A stretch of 64,000 nt of DNA, taken from Meloidogyne chitwoodi. Lineage: Eukaryota; Nematoda; Chromadorea; Rhabditida; Meloidogynidae. Below the pieces are notes generated by a model. The model saw only the letters and a program-made list of their open reading frames with translations, was not told the origin of the DNA and made no database searches. Location: NCBI GenBank assembly GCA_015183035.1, contig JACZZP010000011.1, positions 1,736,001 to 1,800,000 on the forward strand, in the 5' to 3' direction. Both the position numbers and the translations under genes were made by a program. Below are positions 1 through 13,763 of the stretch, one piece after another. Positions within the stretch are counted from its first letter, which is position 1, and the number at the start of each line of letters is the position of its first letter.

Positions 1-1067
1 ATGAAATATTTAATTTTAAAAGTGAAGATAATAATTTAAATGATTTTGGAGTTATCCTTTCTATTTGATTATTTGACAAGTCCAAATACTTTAAATTAAT
101 TTAATTAAAAATTAAAATTAATATTTAAATAATTTAATTAATTAAATAAATTAAATATAATTGAATTTATTAGAGTTAATTATTTTATAAAATTAATTTA
201 AATTATAATATTTATTTTTATTTAAATTTAAAAAATAATATTTACTTGTAAATTTAATTTAAATTTTTCCCCTTCAATTTGTTGTTCTTTTCCAAACATT
301 TGATCATCAATTAATTTTAATTTATTATTTTTTAATGATAAAAATTTTAAATTATTCATTTGTGAAATAAATTCTGAAGGAATTGAAGTTATTTGACAGT
401 CAGAAAGTTCCAAATATTCTAATTCTTTAATTAATAAAATTAAAATAAATTAATTAATTATTTTTGGAGATAATTTTGTAATATTTACTTATTTATTAAA
501 TATTTATTTTATTGTTAAAAAAATTAATTTATCAAAAATTTATTAAAAATAATAAAAACTTGGGAGGATTTTTAGTATTTTAATTTTAAAAAATAATTAA
601 ATAAATAAATTATTTTTTATTTAAACCTTGATATAAATTAATTGAAAAAGTATCCAATTTTAATCCGTTTGAATTTTTAATTGTTAAAGATTTGAGCATT
701 GGATTAAGTCTTAAAAAATTAAATAAATTTTTATCAATTTTTATTTATTAAAAAAATTATTTTTAATTAATAAAAAATTTGTTTTAAATTAATACAATTT
801 ATTTTTAAATTAATTAAATTTTGATCGATAATTAAAATTTTTAAAAATAATTTTATTATACTCTAAATAACTTATAAAAATAAATAAATAAATTAACAAT
901 ATTGGGACAGCATTAATTCCAGCAAAATCACAAATAACAGTTAATATATAATCATTACATTCACATCCAGAAGGACAAAAAGCATTATTAAATGTAGCTA
1001 ATAAACAAATAATTATAAAATAATTTTTAAATAATAAAATAAATAAATATTGAATTAAATAATACAT
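1..1067 (-). CDS. Secreted leucine-rich-repeat protein, 5' part (runs off the window)
   Basis: Exons read on the minus strand: 1067-898, 709-627, 424-246 and 88-1 (continues beyond the edge). Phases match at all three introns (2, 1, 0). Residues 1-30 are a hydrophobic signal peptide. Next comes an LRR N-terminal cap with cysteines spaced as CPSGCEC and a later ICD. The following exons carry LRR repeats: LKSLTIKNSNGLKLDTF, LEYLELSDCQITSIP, LKFLSLKNNKLKLID and YLDLSNNQIERITP. Families with this cap and repeat pattern are extracellular or membrane-anchored binding proteins. Ligand and C-terminal anchor lie outside the window, so the specific family cannot be named. No other gene lies within 12 kb on its 5' side. 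Confidence 0.8.
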
Positions 1068-4000
1068 TTTATTATTTTTTAATAAAAAACTAAAATAAAA
1101 TAAATTAAATTAAATATATTTTAAAATTTAAATAAATAAATAGTGACACGTTAAAAAATTTTTAAAATTTAAATAATATTTTTTTAAATAAATAAAAAAT
1201 ATAAACTATCGAAATAAAATTAAAATATTATTTTTAATAAATTTAAATTAATTAAAAGGTTAATGACTCATATTTTTTAAAATATATTTTGCTAATTAGA
1301 ATGAAAAAAGTTTAAAAAATATTTTATTTATTATTATTTTTAATTTAATTAATTTAATAATTTTATATTAAAAAAATAAATTTATTTAATAAATAAATGC
1401 TTGTTGCAATTGGAGAGAAAAGGAGAAAAAGAGGAGAAGAAGGTCTTTTCTATTATTTTATTTATTTTAGGGAAAGGGTTTTTTGGGGGAATAAAAATAA
1501 ATAAATAAATATATTTATTTATTTATTTATATTTATTTATTAAAACAGTTTTGTTGTGTTCTCGTTGTTTTTATTTTTCTTTATTTTTTGCTTTTTCTTT
1601 TCTCTTTCCTCATGGGAGGACTGTGAAAGAGATAAACACTTACATTCATTTGCATGAAATAAACTAAAAAGACTCCCAAAAAATAAATAAAATAAGCTAT
1701 AATTATAAAAATAAAATTTAAATAAAATAACAATTATATTAGTTAGTCTTTTTAAAATTAAAATAATATAAAATAATACATAGTGTTCGGTAATTCGGTA
1801 TTCTGACCCTAAATCAGAATGAAAAATCTAAACTGGACTCAGGAAGCTAAATGTTAGTTTATTCCAGAATTAATTAAATTAAATAAATTAATTAATTTAT
1901 AATTTAATTATTATATTACTAAATAAAATTAATAAATAATAAGAATATACCTAATTAAATTATTTAATTTAATTTAATTTAAAAAATAAAGAAAATTAAA
2001 TTGTCTTAAAATAAAAAAATTATTATTTTTTTATTAATTGCAAATTAATGAATTAATAAAAATATATGCTAAATTTAAATATATTTATTATAAAAAATAT
2101 TTAAAAATTAAAAAGAAATATATTTTATAAATTATTAATTAAAAAAATCAATTTTCCACAATTTTGTAAATAAATATTTTTTTGTAGACAAATTAATAAA
2201 AATAAAATTGTTGCTATTCACCGTTTTTAAAAAATATATTTATTTATTTAAATTGCTTGTAAAGAAAGATTTACATAAATTTGTTTGTTTTGTTATTGAA
2301 AATGAGCGCGATCATTTATTTATTTATTTTATAAATAAATAATGTTAAAGTAACGGATTTTCGGCAGCCGATAGTCTTCTCTCTTTTACGTTTTTGGCTG
2401 TTTTTAAATATTAAAAATTATATAAAAAATATTAAATAATAATAAAAATAGAAAGGAGATTAAATAATAAATAAATAAATATTTATATTTATTTTTAAAA
2501 TAAAAATTTAAAATTTAAAATTTAAATGTTGATTGGGATCGTTAGCCTAATCTAAAAAATAAAATAAAATAATTAAATTATTATTTCAAATTTATTTTTT
2601 TTTTGTTAATACAAATCCAAAATTTAATAAATATTAATTTATAATTCAATCCTAGTTAGACAGTTTTTTTAAATAAAATTATTAATTTAATTAAATAATT
2701 GTCAGAAAGTTTTTTATTTTTCTTAAAAATAATAATACAAAAAAAATATAAAAAAGTTTTTATTAAAATAATACCCTAATTATTTATAAAATATTAAAAA
2801 AAATTATTCTAAAAATTCCTTTGGATTAATTAAAATAATTAAAAAATATTTATATTAAGATTAGCTAAAAATAAATAAATAATTATTTTTTAATTATTAA
2901 TAATAATTTTCTAAAAAAATAATAATTATAAGCACCTCTTTCAACATTTATTTTTTATTTTTATTAATTGTTTTAGTTTTTAAACAGCTGAATATACATT
3001 AATATATACGCGCAAATCAATTTAAATAAATATAATGATTAAAAAAAAGAAAAATATTTTTATATTAATTTAATAAAAATAATTATTATTTTTATAAAAA
3101 TTATTTTAATTTAAAAAAAAAAGTAAAAAATAATATTTTTATTTTTTTTAATTAAAAAATAATGCCTCAAACAGTATAAATAATTTTTTATATTTTGCAT
3201 TCATTTTGTATTATTTTAAAAAATAAAAAAGCAATATTAGGGCAAATAAGCAGAAAAAAGAGGGGAAACCTTTTTTTATAATTCTTTTTAATTGGCACTT
3301 TAATTTAAAAATTACAAAAATACCCACAATTTTAATTGAAGGTCAAAAATAATAAAAAAAAACCTGACAATTTTATAATTTTTAAAAAATATGCGGGGAA
3401 TATCCTCCCTAAAAATGATTTTATTTAATGAAAAAAGATAAAATAAAGGAGGCAAAAAATTATTTAAAAATAATAAAAATGATTTTTATGTTTTTTAATT
3501 AAAAAATAAATTTCAATAAATTAAAAAAAATATTATTATTATTTTAAAAATTACTAAAAATTATATTTATAAAAATAAAGCAACAAAACCCCTTGGATAA
3601 ATCATCAAAAATATTAAATAGTACAAAATATTAAAAAAAAATATTTTTTCTAGCTTCAAAAAAATAAAATTGACTTTTACTCAATAAATTATTTTCTTAT
3701 TTAATTTTTACTCTTTAATAATTCTTTTAATATTTTTAATTCCAAAAATCCCCATATGTCAGCATAAAATTGTTAAAGAAAAAGAGGGATAAATATAAAA
3801 AGCATTTTTTAATTATAATTTACAAAAAAGGAACGCCAATAATTTTTATTGAAAAAAGAGAAAAGTCAAAAAATAAAGGCAATTTGTTTATTAAAAAAAT
3901 AAAAAAAAATAAAAAGTAACAATTTTATTCTCAATTTTCATAATAAAATTATTTTTAAATATTTTTTAAGTAAATAAAAAACAAAAAAAAATAAAAAAAT

Positions 4001-7000
4001 TGCCAAAATTATGGAAAAAAAGGAAAAAAAATTTTTATATTAGAAAATTATTTAATTTAATTAAAAAAATAAATTTATTAAAAAAAAAAGAAAGAGAAAA
4101 ATACTCAGAGAGGGGATAATAATAAACCCAAAAAACTAGGTTTTCAATATTTTGGTTATTACCTTGAAAAAAAAATATTTTTAATTAAATAATTTTTAGA
4201 AAATAAATAAATAATTTATTTTTATATAAAATTGTGGATTTAACCTTAATTAATTAATTTAAAAAAATATATTATTTTTTTATTTTTACTTTTTAAGACT
4301 AAAAAATAAATAAATTGGACATTTTCTCTCTTAAAAAAATTAATTTAAGGTAATATATTTTTATTAATTAATTTAATATTAATAAAAATTAATAAATAAA
4401 GTCAAAAAGGTAATAACTCTTTTTCTAATTATTTTGTAAAAAGCAGCAGGTGTTTAATTTGAATTAGTAGCCTATCCCTTAATAATAAAAAAGAAATAAA
4501 TAATTCTCTTATTTTTTAATATTTTTTTTTGGCATTTATGAATAAAAAAGGAAAATAATATATTTTTAGAAGAATTAAAAAATTAAAAAATAGGAAGAGA
4601 TTGGCTAAATTCTTTTCCTCTCCTCTACCTATTTTTATGCAAAAAGTGTTCTCAACAAAATTTGATGAAATATAAGGATAACGGATTAACTGTATTTTTA
4701 TGATTTTAGTTTTAACTATTTTCCTCTTTTCTAAAAATTATTTTTATTTTTTCTTTTTTTCCTCTGTCATCACCACCACCCACTGGGAGAGATTCGCGCG
4801 CTTGTGAGTGCCTTGCAGAGATTATTTTGTGTAGATAGGTTTTTGGTAATGATGAGCGAGGAAAGTGAGATATAATACCCAATAATAAATATAAAAAAGA
4901 ATTTTTTATTATTTTGACTAAAAATAAAAAAGACAATTAAATAGATGTGTGATTGATTTGTTTTTAGAAAATAAAATAATTAAAATAATTTTATAAAATT
5001 AAGCTAAATTTTAATTTTTTTTTTAAATTTTATTATCGTATATAAATATTCAAATAGTAATATTTTTTATATTTTTCCAAAATAATTTAAAAAATAAATT
5101 TAATTTCTATTTTTATTTTTCTGTAAAATAAAATAAAAATATATTTCTAAAATAATTAAAAAAATTAAATAAAAATACAATTTTAATTAAAATAAATAAA
5201 TATAGTAGACTTTTTTATAAAAATGTTTAAAAAGGAGAAATATGAGGACAGTCTCTTTAGGTTTTTTTTTTCAAAAATAATTAAAAAATATTTATTTATT
5301 TATTTAATTTTTAAAAATAAGATAAAATTAATTTTGAGATATTATATTTATTATTTGATTCAACAAAATATAAAAATTTAGATAATTTAAATAATTATAA
5401 TTAAAGAAGAAAAGTAGTAGTAAAAATAAGAGATATAAGTACAACAAATATTTTTAAAAAATTTAAAAGTAAAAAAATTAAAAAATTTAAAATTAAAAAA
5501 TTGCCAAAAATGATTACAAACTAAAGGAATAATAATTCTTTTTCGAATTAAATTTTAATAAATTAAATTTATTTTGTAGTAAAATAAATAAGGTCATTTT
5601 ACCTAAAAAAAATAAATAATTATTCTCTAAATTCTTTTTACTATTTCGAAAGAATATTAATTGTTTTTATATTCTTATATACCTATTTTGTCGGTATTTT
5701 ATTAAAAAAAAGAATAGCAATTTTTGCATAATTATTTATTTATATTCTCTCCTTATATATACACACCTGGAATGCGCAATAAAAATAAAACAATTAAAAA
5801 TAAAGGCAAGAAAATAAATAAAAAAGTTTTCTTTCTTCTTTTTATTAGCCTTCGGGAAGATAGACCGAACATATTTTTTTAACATTTTCTTAAATTCTTT
5901 TATTTACCGCTAAAATAATAAAAATAAATAGTTATATTTATATTGTCTTTTTTATATTTCTTTAGGCCAAAAAAGTCAATTTATATAGTAATTTTATTTT
6001 TAATTCTTTTAAAAAAGAGAGAGAAAAAGCCGAAAATTTCATTGCTTAAGGTTAATAAATTCTTCAAAATTGAAAATAAAAATAATAAATAAATTGAGGG
6101 GGCATTTCTCTTTTAGCTTTTCTTTTCTTTTCTTTTTTTCTTAAAACAATTATTTATTTTTAAAATAATTTTTTATTTCTTTTATTTATATTTTAAAGAA
6201 AATATAGTTATCCTTTAGGGGATGGACTTACTCCAATTTTTTTTATATTTTTACAAATTTTGCCTAGAAGGGAAATTTGCCTCTAGGGATAAAAAATGTG
6301 TATTTATTTTTATTTTTTTGTTTTTTAAAAAATAAAAAGATTTTTTTTAAAGAAAATAAAAATGTACATAGAAGAAAAAAATATTTACTTAATATATTGC
6401 ATGTCAATTTTAGTAAAATATAAGGGGGGAATAGTTTGTTGGCAAACAATTACATAGGTACTTACTTTAATTAATAAAATAAAATATATTATTTAAATTT
6501 AAGGAGGAAATTAAAATTAAATAAATATAAGAAATTTAATTTAATAAAATTAATTTAAAAAATAAAATAAAAATATAACTTTTATTTAAAAATTTTAAAA
6601 CTATTTTTTTACATCTTCACTGGAGGGAATAATTAATTATTAATATATCTATGACACCAATTATTTTTTTAAATTTATTATTTATGTTTAAATGATCTTG
6701 TATTGTTATTGTTCTAATTCTAAAAAATTCTATAAAAATAAAATTAAAAAAAAAGTCAAAAAATATTTTTTATGTAGTACACATTTGTTAAAATAATTTT
6801 TTCTTTAAATTTTTGAATTGAAAAAAAAAATAAATTTAAAAAATTCTTTTTTTAAATAAAAAAAGAGATTATCACACTTCGAGAATATTTCTAACCTTTT
6901 TCTTTTATTTTAATCTTTACTAAAGCCTTTATATTATTTATTTTCTAATCTTTGATATTCTCGTTTTTGACTCTCTTAAATAAAAAAAAAAAGAATTTAA

Positions 7001-7980
7001 TACAAAAAAAAAGAATAAATTAAAAAAAGGATTGGGAAGCGGAAAAAAAAAATAAAATAGAAAAAAAATATTAGAATAATGCACGCTGTGAAAAAAAAAA
7101 AAGAAATTTTTTAGAATGAATAAGTGTAAGAGAATGGGGGTGTTGTCCGTTCATCCTTCAAGTAGAGAGAAGAGATAAAAAATAAAATATGCAAATTAAT
7201 TTATAATTAAAAAATAAATAAAAAATATATTTTTATTATCAGCTATATATATATTTATAACTTTTTAAATTAATTATAAGGCTTTATTTCATATTTTTTT
7301 TAATTTTACCTTCAATGTGTCTCTGATATTTTTGAGACTTATTTCTTTGTAAATCACATTTTATTCTCTTTTTATTTAATAAACTTTCCTTAAAATATTT
7401 TAATTATAAAATTAATTTATTATAATTTATTTTATAATAAACTTAAATACTCTCTAATAGAAGTACTAATTCCTCTAATTTTTAAATTTAGAAAAATAAA
7501 TTTTAAATTAAAATTAAAATAAAAATTATTATAAAATATATCTTCTTCTTCTTAAAAAGAAAAGATTTTTTTCTCTCATTTAATACGAAATATAAATATA
7601 TTTAATATACGCTAACCAGATTTTAGCTTCCGGTTGGCCATCTGCCCTTATAAAATATTAAATATTTATTTCAGAGATTAAATACAAAAAAAAAAGAAAA
7701 TTTAAATATATAAAAGGGTTATATTAGAGTATTAATTAAATAATATATTAATTTAATTATTTGTTTTTAGTTTTATTTAATTTAATTTTAAAAACGACTC
7801 AATTTCTCTAATTTAAAATTAATTGAAGGATTTTACTAATTTAATTTTTGTATAAAGTTTGTGTCCACTAAGTTTATATTATTCAAAATTTTTAGGAATA
7901 AAGTTATTTTTTTTTTGTTAAAATAAAAATACAAAGGATATTCTTGAACATTAAAAAATCAAAATTTATATAATAGGTAT
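1068..7980. other. Gene-poor AT-rich stretch
   Basis: I see no coding exon that can be supported. The sequence is dominated by poly-A/T and AAATAAAT runs. Short GC-richer islands occur around 1395-1680, 2280-2400 and 4760-4870, but they lack splice-consistent reading frames or RNA-gene motifs. Part could be 5' UTR or regulatory DNA of the LRR gene that starts at 1067. Confidence 0.6.
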
Positions 7981-8336
7981 TAGAGATCGGCCAAATTCAA
8001 ATATTTGTCAAATATTTGATCAAATATTTTTCAAATTGTTTGATTTGAATTTGATTTGATGTATTTTTTGAGAAATCAAATAATTTTCAAATATCAAATA
8101 CTTTGAAATTATTTGATTTTCTGGATTATGTCTAATATTGGAAAAGGAAATATCGTGTGTCAGAGTGATAGAATAATTTTATATTCACTATGTCTCCTTC
8201 TTTTACAAAGTATTTATTTTTATGCATTTCTTTCGGTCCTTTGAAAAAAAAATGACAAAATGTCACAAAGGGGGTGGTTGGACAAAATGTCCGTAAGAGT
8301 AAATATTACAAAATGTCAGTAAGGGTAAGTGTGAAT

Positions 8337-8679
8337 CAGGGTTGCCGCGGGTTACCCGAAACCCGGTCTTTTTTCGACCCGGAAACCCGACCCGGAAACC
8401 CGACCCGGAAACCCGACCCGGAAACCCGACCCGGAAACCCGACCCGGAAACCCGACCCGGAAACCCGACCCGGAAACCCGACCCGGAAACCCGACCCGGA
8501 AACCCGACCCGGAAACCAGACCCGGAAACCCGACCCGGAAACCCGACCCGGAAACCCGACCCGGAAACCCGACCCGGAAACCCGACCCGACTCTTTCAGC
8601 ATTACCCGAATCCGCACCGAGGAATTTTAGATGACCCGAAACCCGACCCGACACTTGAGCTCAACCCGCGGCAACTCTG
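8337..8679. mobile_element. Nested hAT-type MITE carrying a 13-bp minisatellite
   Basis: Terminal inverted repeats begin CAGGGTTGCCGCGGGTT on the left; the right end is the inverse with one mismatch. Exact 8-bp target duplications GTGTGAAT lie at 8329-8336 and 8680-8687 and fit nTnnnnAn. CAGGGTTGCC-type ends are typical of hAT elements. The interior is GC-rich, unlike the surrounding DNA, and is almost entirely tandem repeat. Confidence 0.88.
8375..8590. repeat. 13-bp tandem repeat, about 16.6 copies
   Basis: The unit is ACCCGGAAACCCG, nearly perfect; one copy carries a C-to-A change near 8518. The unit has no stop codon in several frames, so long artificial reading frames (PGNPTRKPDPETR-type on plus, GFRVGFPGRVSGS-type on minus) appear on both strands. 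These are not genes. Confidence 0.95.
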
Positions 8680-8696
8680 GTGTGAATGATAAAAAG

Positions 8697-8872
8697 TAGA
8701 GACCGAAACGGGTCCGGGCCCAGTTTCCGGGCCCATTTACCCGGCTTTTTGGAGTCACCGGGTTTAAATCGGGACTCGGAATTCCGGGTTTACTCGGTTC
8801 GGGTCCCGGCCGGTCGTTTCATATTTAAAAACCCGGAACCCGGACCCGATTTTTTTAGAATTCCGGTATTTA
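8697..8872. mobile_element. Second nested hAT-like insertion, GC-rich, 176 bp
   Basis: The left end is TAGAGACCG and the right end CGGTATTTA (7 of 9 inverted matches), with GGGTCCGG/CCGGACCC inverted further in. Exact 8-bp flanking repeats ATAAAAAG lie at 8689-8696 and 8873-8880 and fit nTnnnnAn. The GC-rich block begins and ends at these borders. The imperfect termini make the class call less secure than for its neighbours. Confidence 0.6.
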
Positions 8873-9146
8873 ATAAAAAGTCAATCTACTATATACTAAA
8901 ATTAAAAACTATTATTCAAAATTCAGACTTAGCCTTTTTTGACCTTTTTAGGGCCTATTTTGAATTATTTGATATTTGATCAAATATTTGAAATTTTTTG
9001 GTCAAATTATTTGAAATCAAATATTTTTCAAATTGTTTGATTTGAATTTGATTTGATTTATTTTTGGGAAATCAAATAATTTCAAATATCAAATTGTTTG
9101 ATTTGAATTTGATTTGAATTTGATTTTTGGAAAATCCCGATCTCTA

Positions 9147-12100
9147 ATAGGTATATTAATTAATTATTTTTTAAATTAAAAAATAAAAACCAAAATTAAT
9201 TAAAATTTAATTAAATAGGTATAAATAAATATTTTTTTAATTTTATTTTGTTAGATTTTGCAGATGTAAATAAATAAATAAAATAATAAAAAGCTTTTTG
9301 CTTTTTAATATTTGCATATTTTCTACTTTTTCTTCTTCTTGTTTGCTTGGGAAGAAAACTAAAATAAAATAAAATGAAGAAGCTTTTATATATTCCAATA
9401 AAAAAGAAAGTGAGGAGATGATAAATGAATAGGCCTAGGGGAATATTAATAGGGAAGAGTTTTGTGAATTTTAAGACTTTTTAAATAAAAATAAAATTTT
9501 GGCCAATTGTAGAAATAAAAATAAATATTTTTAAGAAAATTTAAGCCAATTTTTAAAAGAAATTGAGGGTAATTTTTAAAAAATTGTTTTAAAATTATTT
9601 AAAAAAATAATATTAATATTTATTATTAATAAAATAATAAATTAAAAATACAGTAAAAATATTAAAATAAAAAAATAAAATTATTTTACTCAAAAAAGGC
9701 AATTTTCACAAAACAATAAATTATATTACCAAATGAAATACCAAGAAAAGCAGAGAAAAGAAGAGGATCTATCTCTCATGCAGAGTGACCACACACTTGT
9801 TATTTTATGTTTTTATTTTTATTTTCATTCCCTAAGCCAATCTTATACCTTATATATATATTTAATTTTAATTCTAAAAATGTCGGGGTCATTTCCAACA
9901 TTATAATACTTCAAGTATATTCCTCATTCCTTAAGGGTCTGTTCGGCGCAGCTAATTAAAAAATAGCAGAGATGAAATTCTCTCAGTTATTAAAAATGAC
10001 CAAAAAGGAAATTTAAAGATGTTTTGACTTAAATATCGTATTTTCTAAAAATAGAATACACGGGGACTTTATTTTCCTGCCTTCCTCTAAACGAGAGATT
10101 TATTTAAGGTGAAGGTTCTAATTAAGAAAAGGCTTTATTTTGGGAAATAAATTATGTCATAGTATTAAAAAAATATTTTTAAAATATTTAAAAAATAATT
10201 TCAGCTATACCCTTATCTCTAGAAAAATTAAATAATTTTTTCTAAAATTACTACAAAAAATGATCGCGCCAAAACAACCCTAATAAATTCTCTTCTTCTT
10301 TTCTCCTCTTAAAAAACACCCATAATTCCACCTAAAATCTCATGGCATTAAAAATTAAATGTTGTTTAGTTGCTTAAAGAAGTAAAAATATATAGGTAAA
10401 TATTACACTTGTAAATTAGTGTTGTAAAGTTAAAATATAGAGAAAAGTCATAAGAAAAGGTCAAATTTTTGGAGAAAATAAGAGAAAAGAAAAAAATTAT
10501 TTAAAATAAAATTTTTAATTATTTATTTTTTACAACATTAATAAATTATAATAAATAAATTTTTACTGCTTATTTTTTGGAAAATGTGGGAATTTAGCCT
10601 TAAAAACGGTAAGAATTAAATTTAAGAAATTTAAAATTTTTTTATTTTTTTATTTTTTAAAATAAATTGGCTTAAATTTTTTGAGTTAAACTAAATGAAT
10701 TTTAAATATAAATAAAAAATATTAAAAGAAGAAAACATTAATCTTCTTTTTTATTTTTAAAAAATAATTATTTAACAAATATTTAATTAAAATAAATTTA
10801 ATTAAATATTTAAAAAATAATTAATTTTACCATTAAAAAATAAAAAAATAAAATGTAAAAAAGGGTCAAGAAACGATTATAAAAGAATGATATATTTAGA
10901 ATACCTTTTTTTTTGGTGATTTTTATGCACATCTAAAAAATAGATGGCACTTCCGATAGAGAAAAGGAGTTAAAATGGAAGGAATGGAACGAGAATAAAA
11001 AATAAATAAATAAAAAATAAAAATGGGTAAAAATGGCCTTCGCCAACATCAAAAAAAAACTAAAAAGATTTTAAGTAGATATATAATAAATATAAAATAA
11101 AATAAAGTTTTGTTTTTTATTTTTCGAATAGTAGAGTTAAAGAAATAATTTAAAGGAACGTCTAAATATTTAAAAATAAAAAAAATAAATTTTGATAAAA
11201 AAATATTTAAATAATCATTTAATTTTAAAAATTTAATTTTTAAAAAAATATAAAAATTAGTAAGTCATTCTAATCAACTCAATAAAGTTATATATTTATT
11301 TCCTAATTTTGTTATAAAATAATTCTCTAAAAAAGGATCTCTCATCAGCCAAAATTAGAAAATTTCTGGCTATCTTAAAATTGCTATTTTTGCCTGTCTT
11401 AAATTCAATTGGCCACCCAATTGGCCTCAAGTAGGGCATAAAAAGAAGAAAATTGAATTGGGCCAAAGAACAACAACAACAAAAAAATAAAGAAAAAAAT
11501 TTGAGGATTTTTATTAATAAATAGAAAAAATAAAACATATTTTCGCAATATTTTGACAAAAATATAAGAGAAAAGTGGGAGACTGGAATAAATTGAAAAA
11601 CATAAAAAAATTAAAAAATGTTTTAAATTCAGAGATTGGGGATAAAAAAATTTTTTCAAAGTGAGAGGAATGGCTAAAAAGCCAAAAATATGTTAAAGAT
11701 AATTTCTTAAAGTTGTGATAAATTAAGAAAATTTAATAATTATTTTATTAAAATTATATTTATTTTAATATAAAATGATATTTTTAAAATTTTACTAGGT
11801 GATTAATTAAAAAATTAAAATTTTTATCCTTTAATTGAAAGGGTAATTTTCTATTAATTTAATTAATAAATATAAGTATCGGAAAAAATAATTAATTTAA
11901 TAAAATTAATTAATTTAAATAAATTTGAAATTATTTCAATTTAAGAGAGAATTGAACACATTTTAACCAAATATATATTTATAATTAATATAAATTTTTA
12001 ATTTTAATAAATTAATGCAAAAATAAATGTGCTGTGTTGGAGAGAATACTGACGTCCGCCAAAATTTTCTTATTCTTTAATATTTTGCATGTTTTGCGCG

Positions 12101-12667
12101 AAAAAAGAGGAGAGAGGAAAGAGCATCTGAAAGATGGGCAATTAATTTATTTTGAAAAAGAAAATGTCAAAAAGTTTAAAACTAACCCTGTCTTCTCTTT
12201 TAATTAATAAATCAATTAAATCCCCTATATTTAGTTTTTAATAAAATTAATTTTAAAAATCCAATTTACATCCCCTCTACCATTTAGTGTCGTCTAGGAG
12301 ATTGGGTTGAGTATTGCACATCTTTTAAGAAATCGGAGATTGTCGGGACGGCATGTAAGGACTCGGGGCCGTTAGTTTTTTGTTCATAAGGTAGAAAAGA
12401 ATATTATAAATTTTATTTTTAATTTAAAGGGGAAAATCCAATTTAAATTAATAAAATTAAGAATAAAAATATTAAAGAAAATATAAATAATAATATTAGT
12501 TTTTAGAGGAAATTAATTAATGGTTTATTTTTAAAGAAGAGAGAACGAAGATTAAATTTAATATTAAAAAAAACAAAATTATACTAAAAATTAATTTTTT
12601 TAAGAAAATTATTCTAATAGCTAAATATCTTAAAAATACTTTGCGTTCATAAAATACTTTAAAAATA
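9147..12667. other. Gene-poor AT-rich stretch
   Basis: No exon, RNA gene or repeat array can be supported here. Open frames near 11296-11659 are low-complexity Phe/Leu/Lys translations of AT-rich DNA without splice partners or conserved motifs. Confidence 0.6.
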
Positions 12668-13349
12668 ACGGGTGCGGCAAATTGAGCGCCGATTTTGTTT
12701 TATGAATAACTTTTTTTAAACTTATCGAAAATCGATAATTCTTTTTTTATTAGATGCACAACACCTTAAGAATTTGTTTGATACCACATTCAGCTAAAAA
12801 AACTTATTTCAAACCGTAGGGGGAAAAGATTAATGTGGAGCAGCCGCGGTAATCACCTAAATGAGCGTTTTTCAAAAATTTATAATTTTTTCCAAATTTG
12901 TCCGATTGAGCTAATTTTGATCTCATTCGACTCAACTCGAAGAGCTCTTTCGAAAGAGCTATCATACTCATATTTGAATTTTTCACCTCAAAAAATTAGC
13001 TAATCCTTTTTTTTTGGTTTTCGACTTTCTAAGACCTGTATCTCTGCTCGTAGGCATTCGTGACTTCAAAAAACATAATTTAACGCATTTCGAAGAGCTC
13101 TTTCGAATGACACCTCATTTGACCCGATTGAATCAAACAAACAAAAAATTCCCATACTTAAAGAGTACCAAAAATTTTTTATAAAAGTTAAGTATAGATT
13201 TTTTTCTAAAAAAGTTTTTTAGCTGAATGTGGTATCAAACAAATTCTTAAGGTGTTGTGCATCTAATAAAAAAAAGAATTATCGATTTTCGATAAGTTTA
13301 AAAAAAGTTATTCAAAAAACAAAATCGGCGCTCAATTTGCCGCACCCTG
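12668..13349. mobile_element. TA-flanked long inverted-repeat element (Tc1/mariner-like MITE)
   Basis: The two arms, about 137 bp each (12668-12804 and 13213-13349), are near-perfect inverted copies. The right end reads inward as CAGGGTGCGGCAAATTGAGC; the left end differs in its first two bases. TA dinucleotides lie immediately outside both ends (12666-12667 and 13350-13351). No transposase frame is present. The central 400 bp holds two copies of GAGCTCTTTCGAA, a motif also found in the element at 49009-49367. Confidence 0.8.
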
Positions 13350-13752
13350 TATTATTTTTTTAATTAAAAAACTCATTTTATTAAAAAATCATCTAATAAT
13401 ATTAAAGAAAATTATTAAACAAAATAAAAAAATAATAAAGTGTTGTCAATACCATTTATTTATCATATGAACCAAATAAAATTAAAAAAAAATAGGGATG
13501 TTAGCCTTAAAAATTATCTGAGACAGCCTAAAAGATAATAAAAGTAAATAAACAACGTGGAAAACAACTGAAAATTAATAAAAAAAATTTATTTTAAGGC
13601 AAAAATTGAACATTAAAAAAAGCAAAAAATTATTTCCATAAAAATAAAACATGAGTGAAAATGATGAAACAAATGCCACGTAAAATATATCATATAACAA
13701 CATAAAAATAAATAAAATAAACAAAGACGTGATAAATAATTTCTAAAACATT

Positions 13753-13763
13753 TATATATAAAT
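13753..13763 (+). promoter_or_regulatory. Possible TATA box of the mucin-like gene
   Basis: TATATATAAAT lies 75 bp upstream of the start codon. In DNA this AT-rich the match could be chance; position relative to the gene is the only support. Confidence 0.3.

Larger units (their letters stand above)
7981..9146. mobile_element. Non-autonomous hAT-type element (outer copy, with two insertions inside)
   Basis: The ends are TAGAGATCGG and its inverse CCGATCTCTA. They are flanked by identical 8-bp direct repeats ATAGGTAT (7973-7980 and 9147-9154), which fit the hAT target rule nTnnnnAn. The subterminal regions on both sides are built of CAAATATTTGAT-like palindromic repeats in inverted orientation. 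No transposase is present, so this is a MITE-like derivative. The same terminal 10 bp define the element at 39966-40557. Two further insertions (8337-8679 and 8697-8872) lie inside it. Confidence 0.9.

Noticed and set aside
4712..4936. 74-codon minus-strand open frame with GC-richer middle
   Set aside because: No signal, domain or splice partner, and in very AT-rich DNA a frame this long is not evidence of a gene.
8274..8689. Several long open frames on both strands
   Set aside because: Translations of the 13-bp repeat inside a MITE.
9934..9950. GTTCGGCGCAGC, inverse copy near 27212
   Set aside because: Shared 12-mer suggests element ends, but neither site has a partner end or target duplication.
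11296..11659. Overlapping minus-strand frames rich in Phe and Leu
   Set aside because: Low-complexity AT-rich sequence with no start context or splice-consistent continuation.
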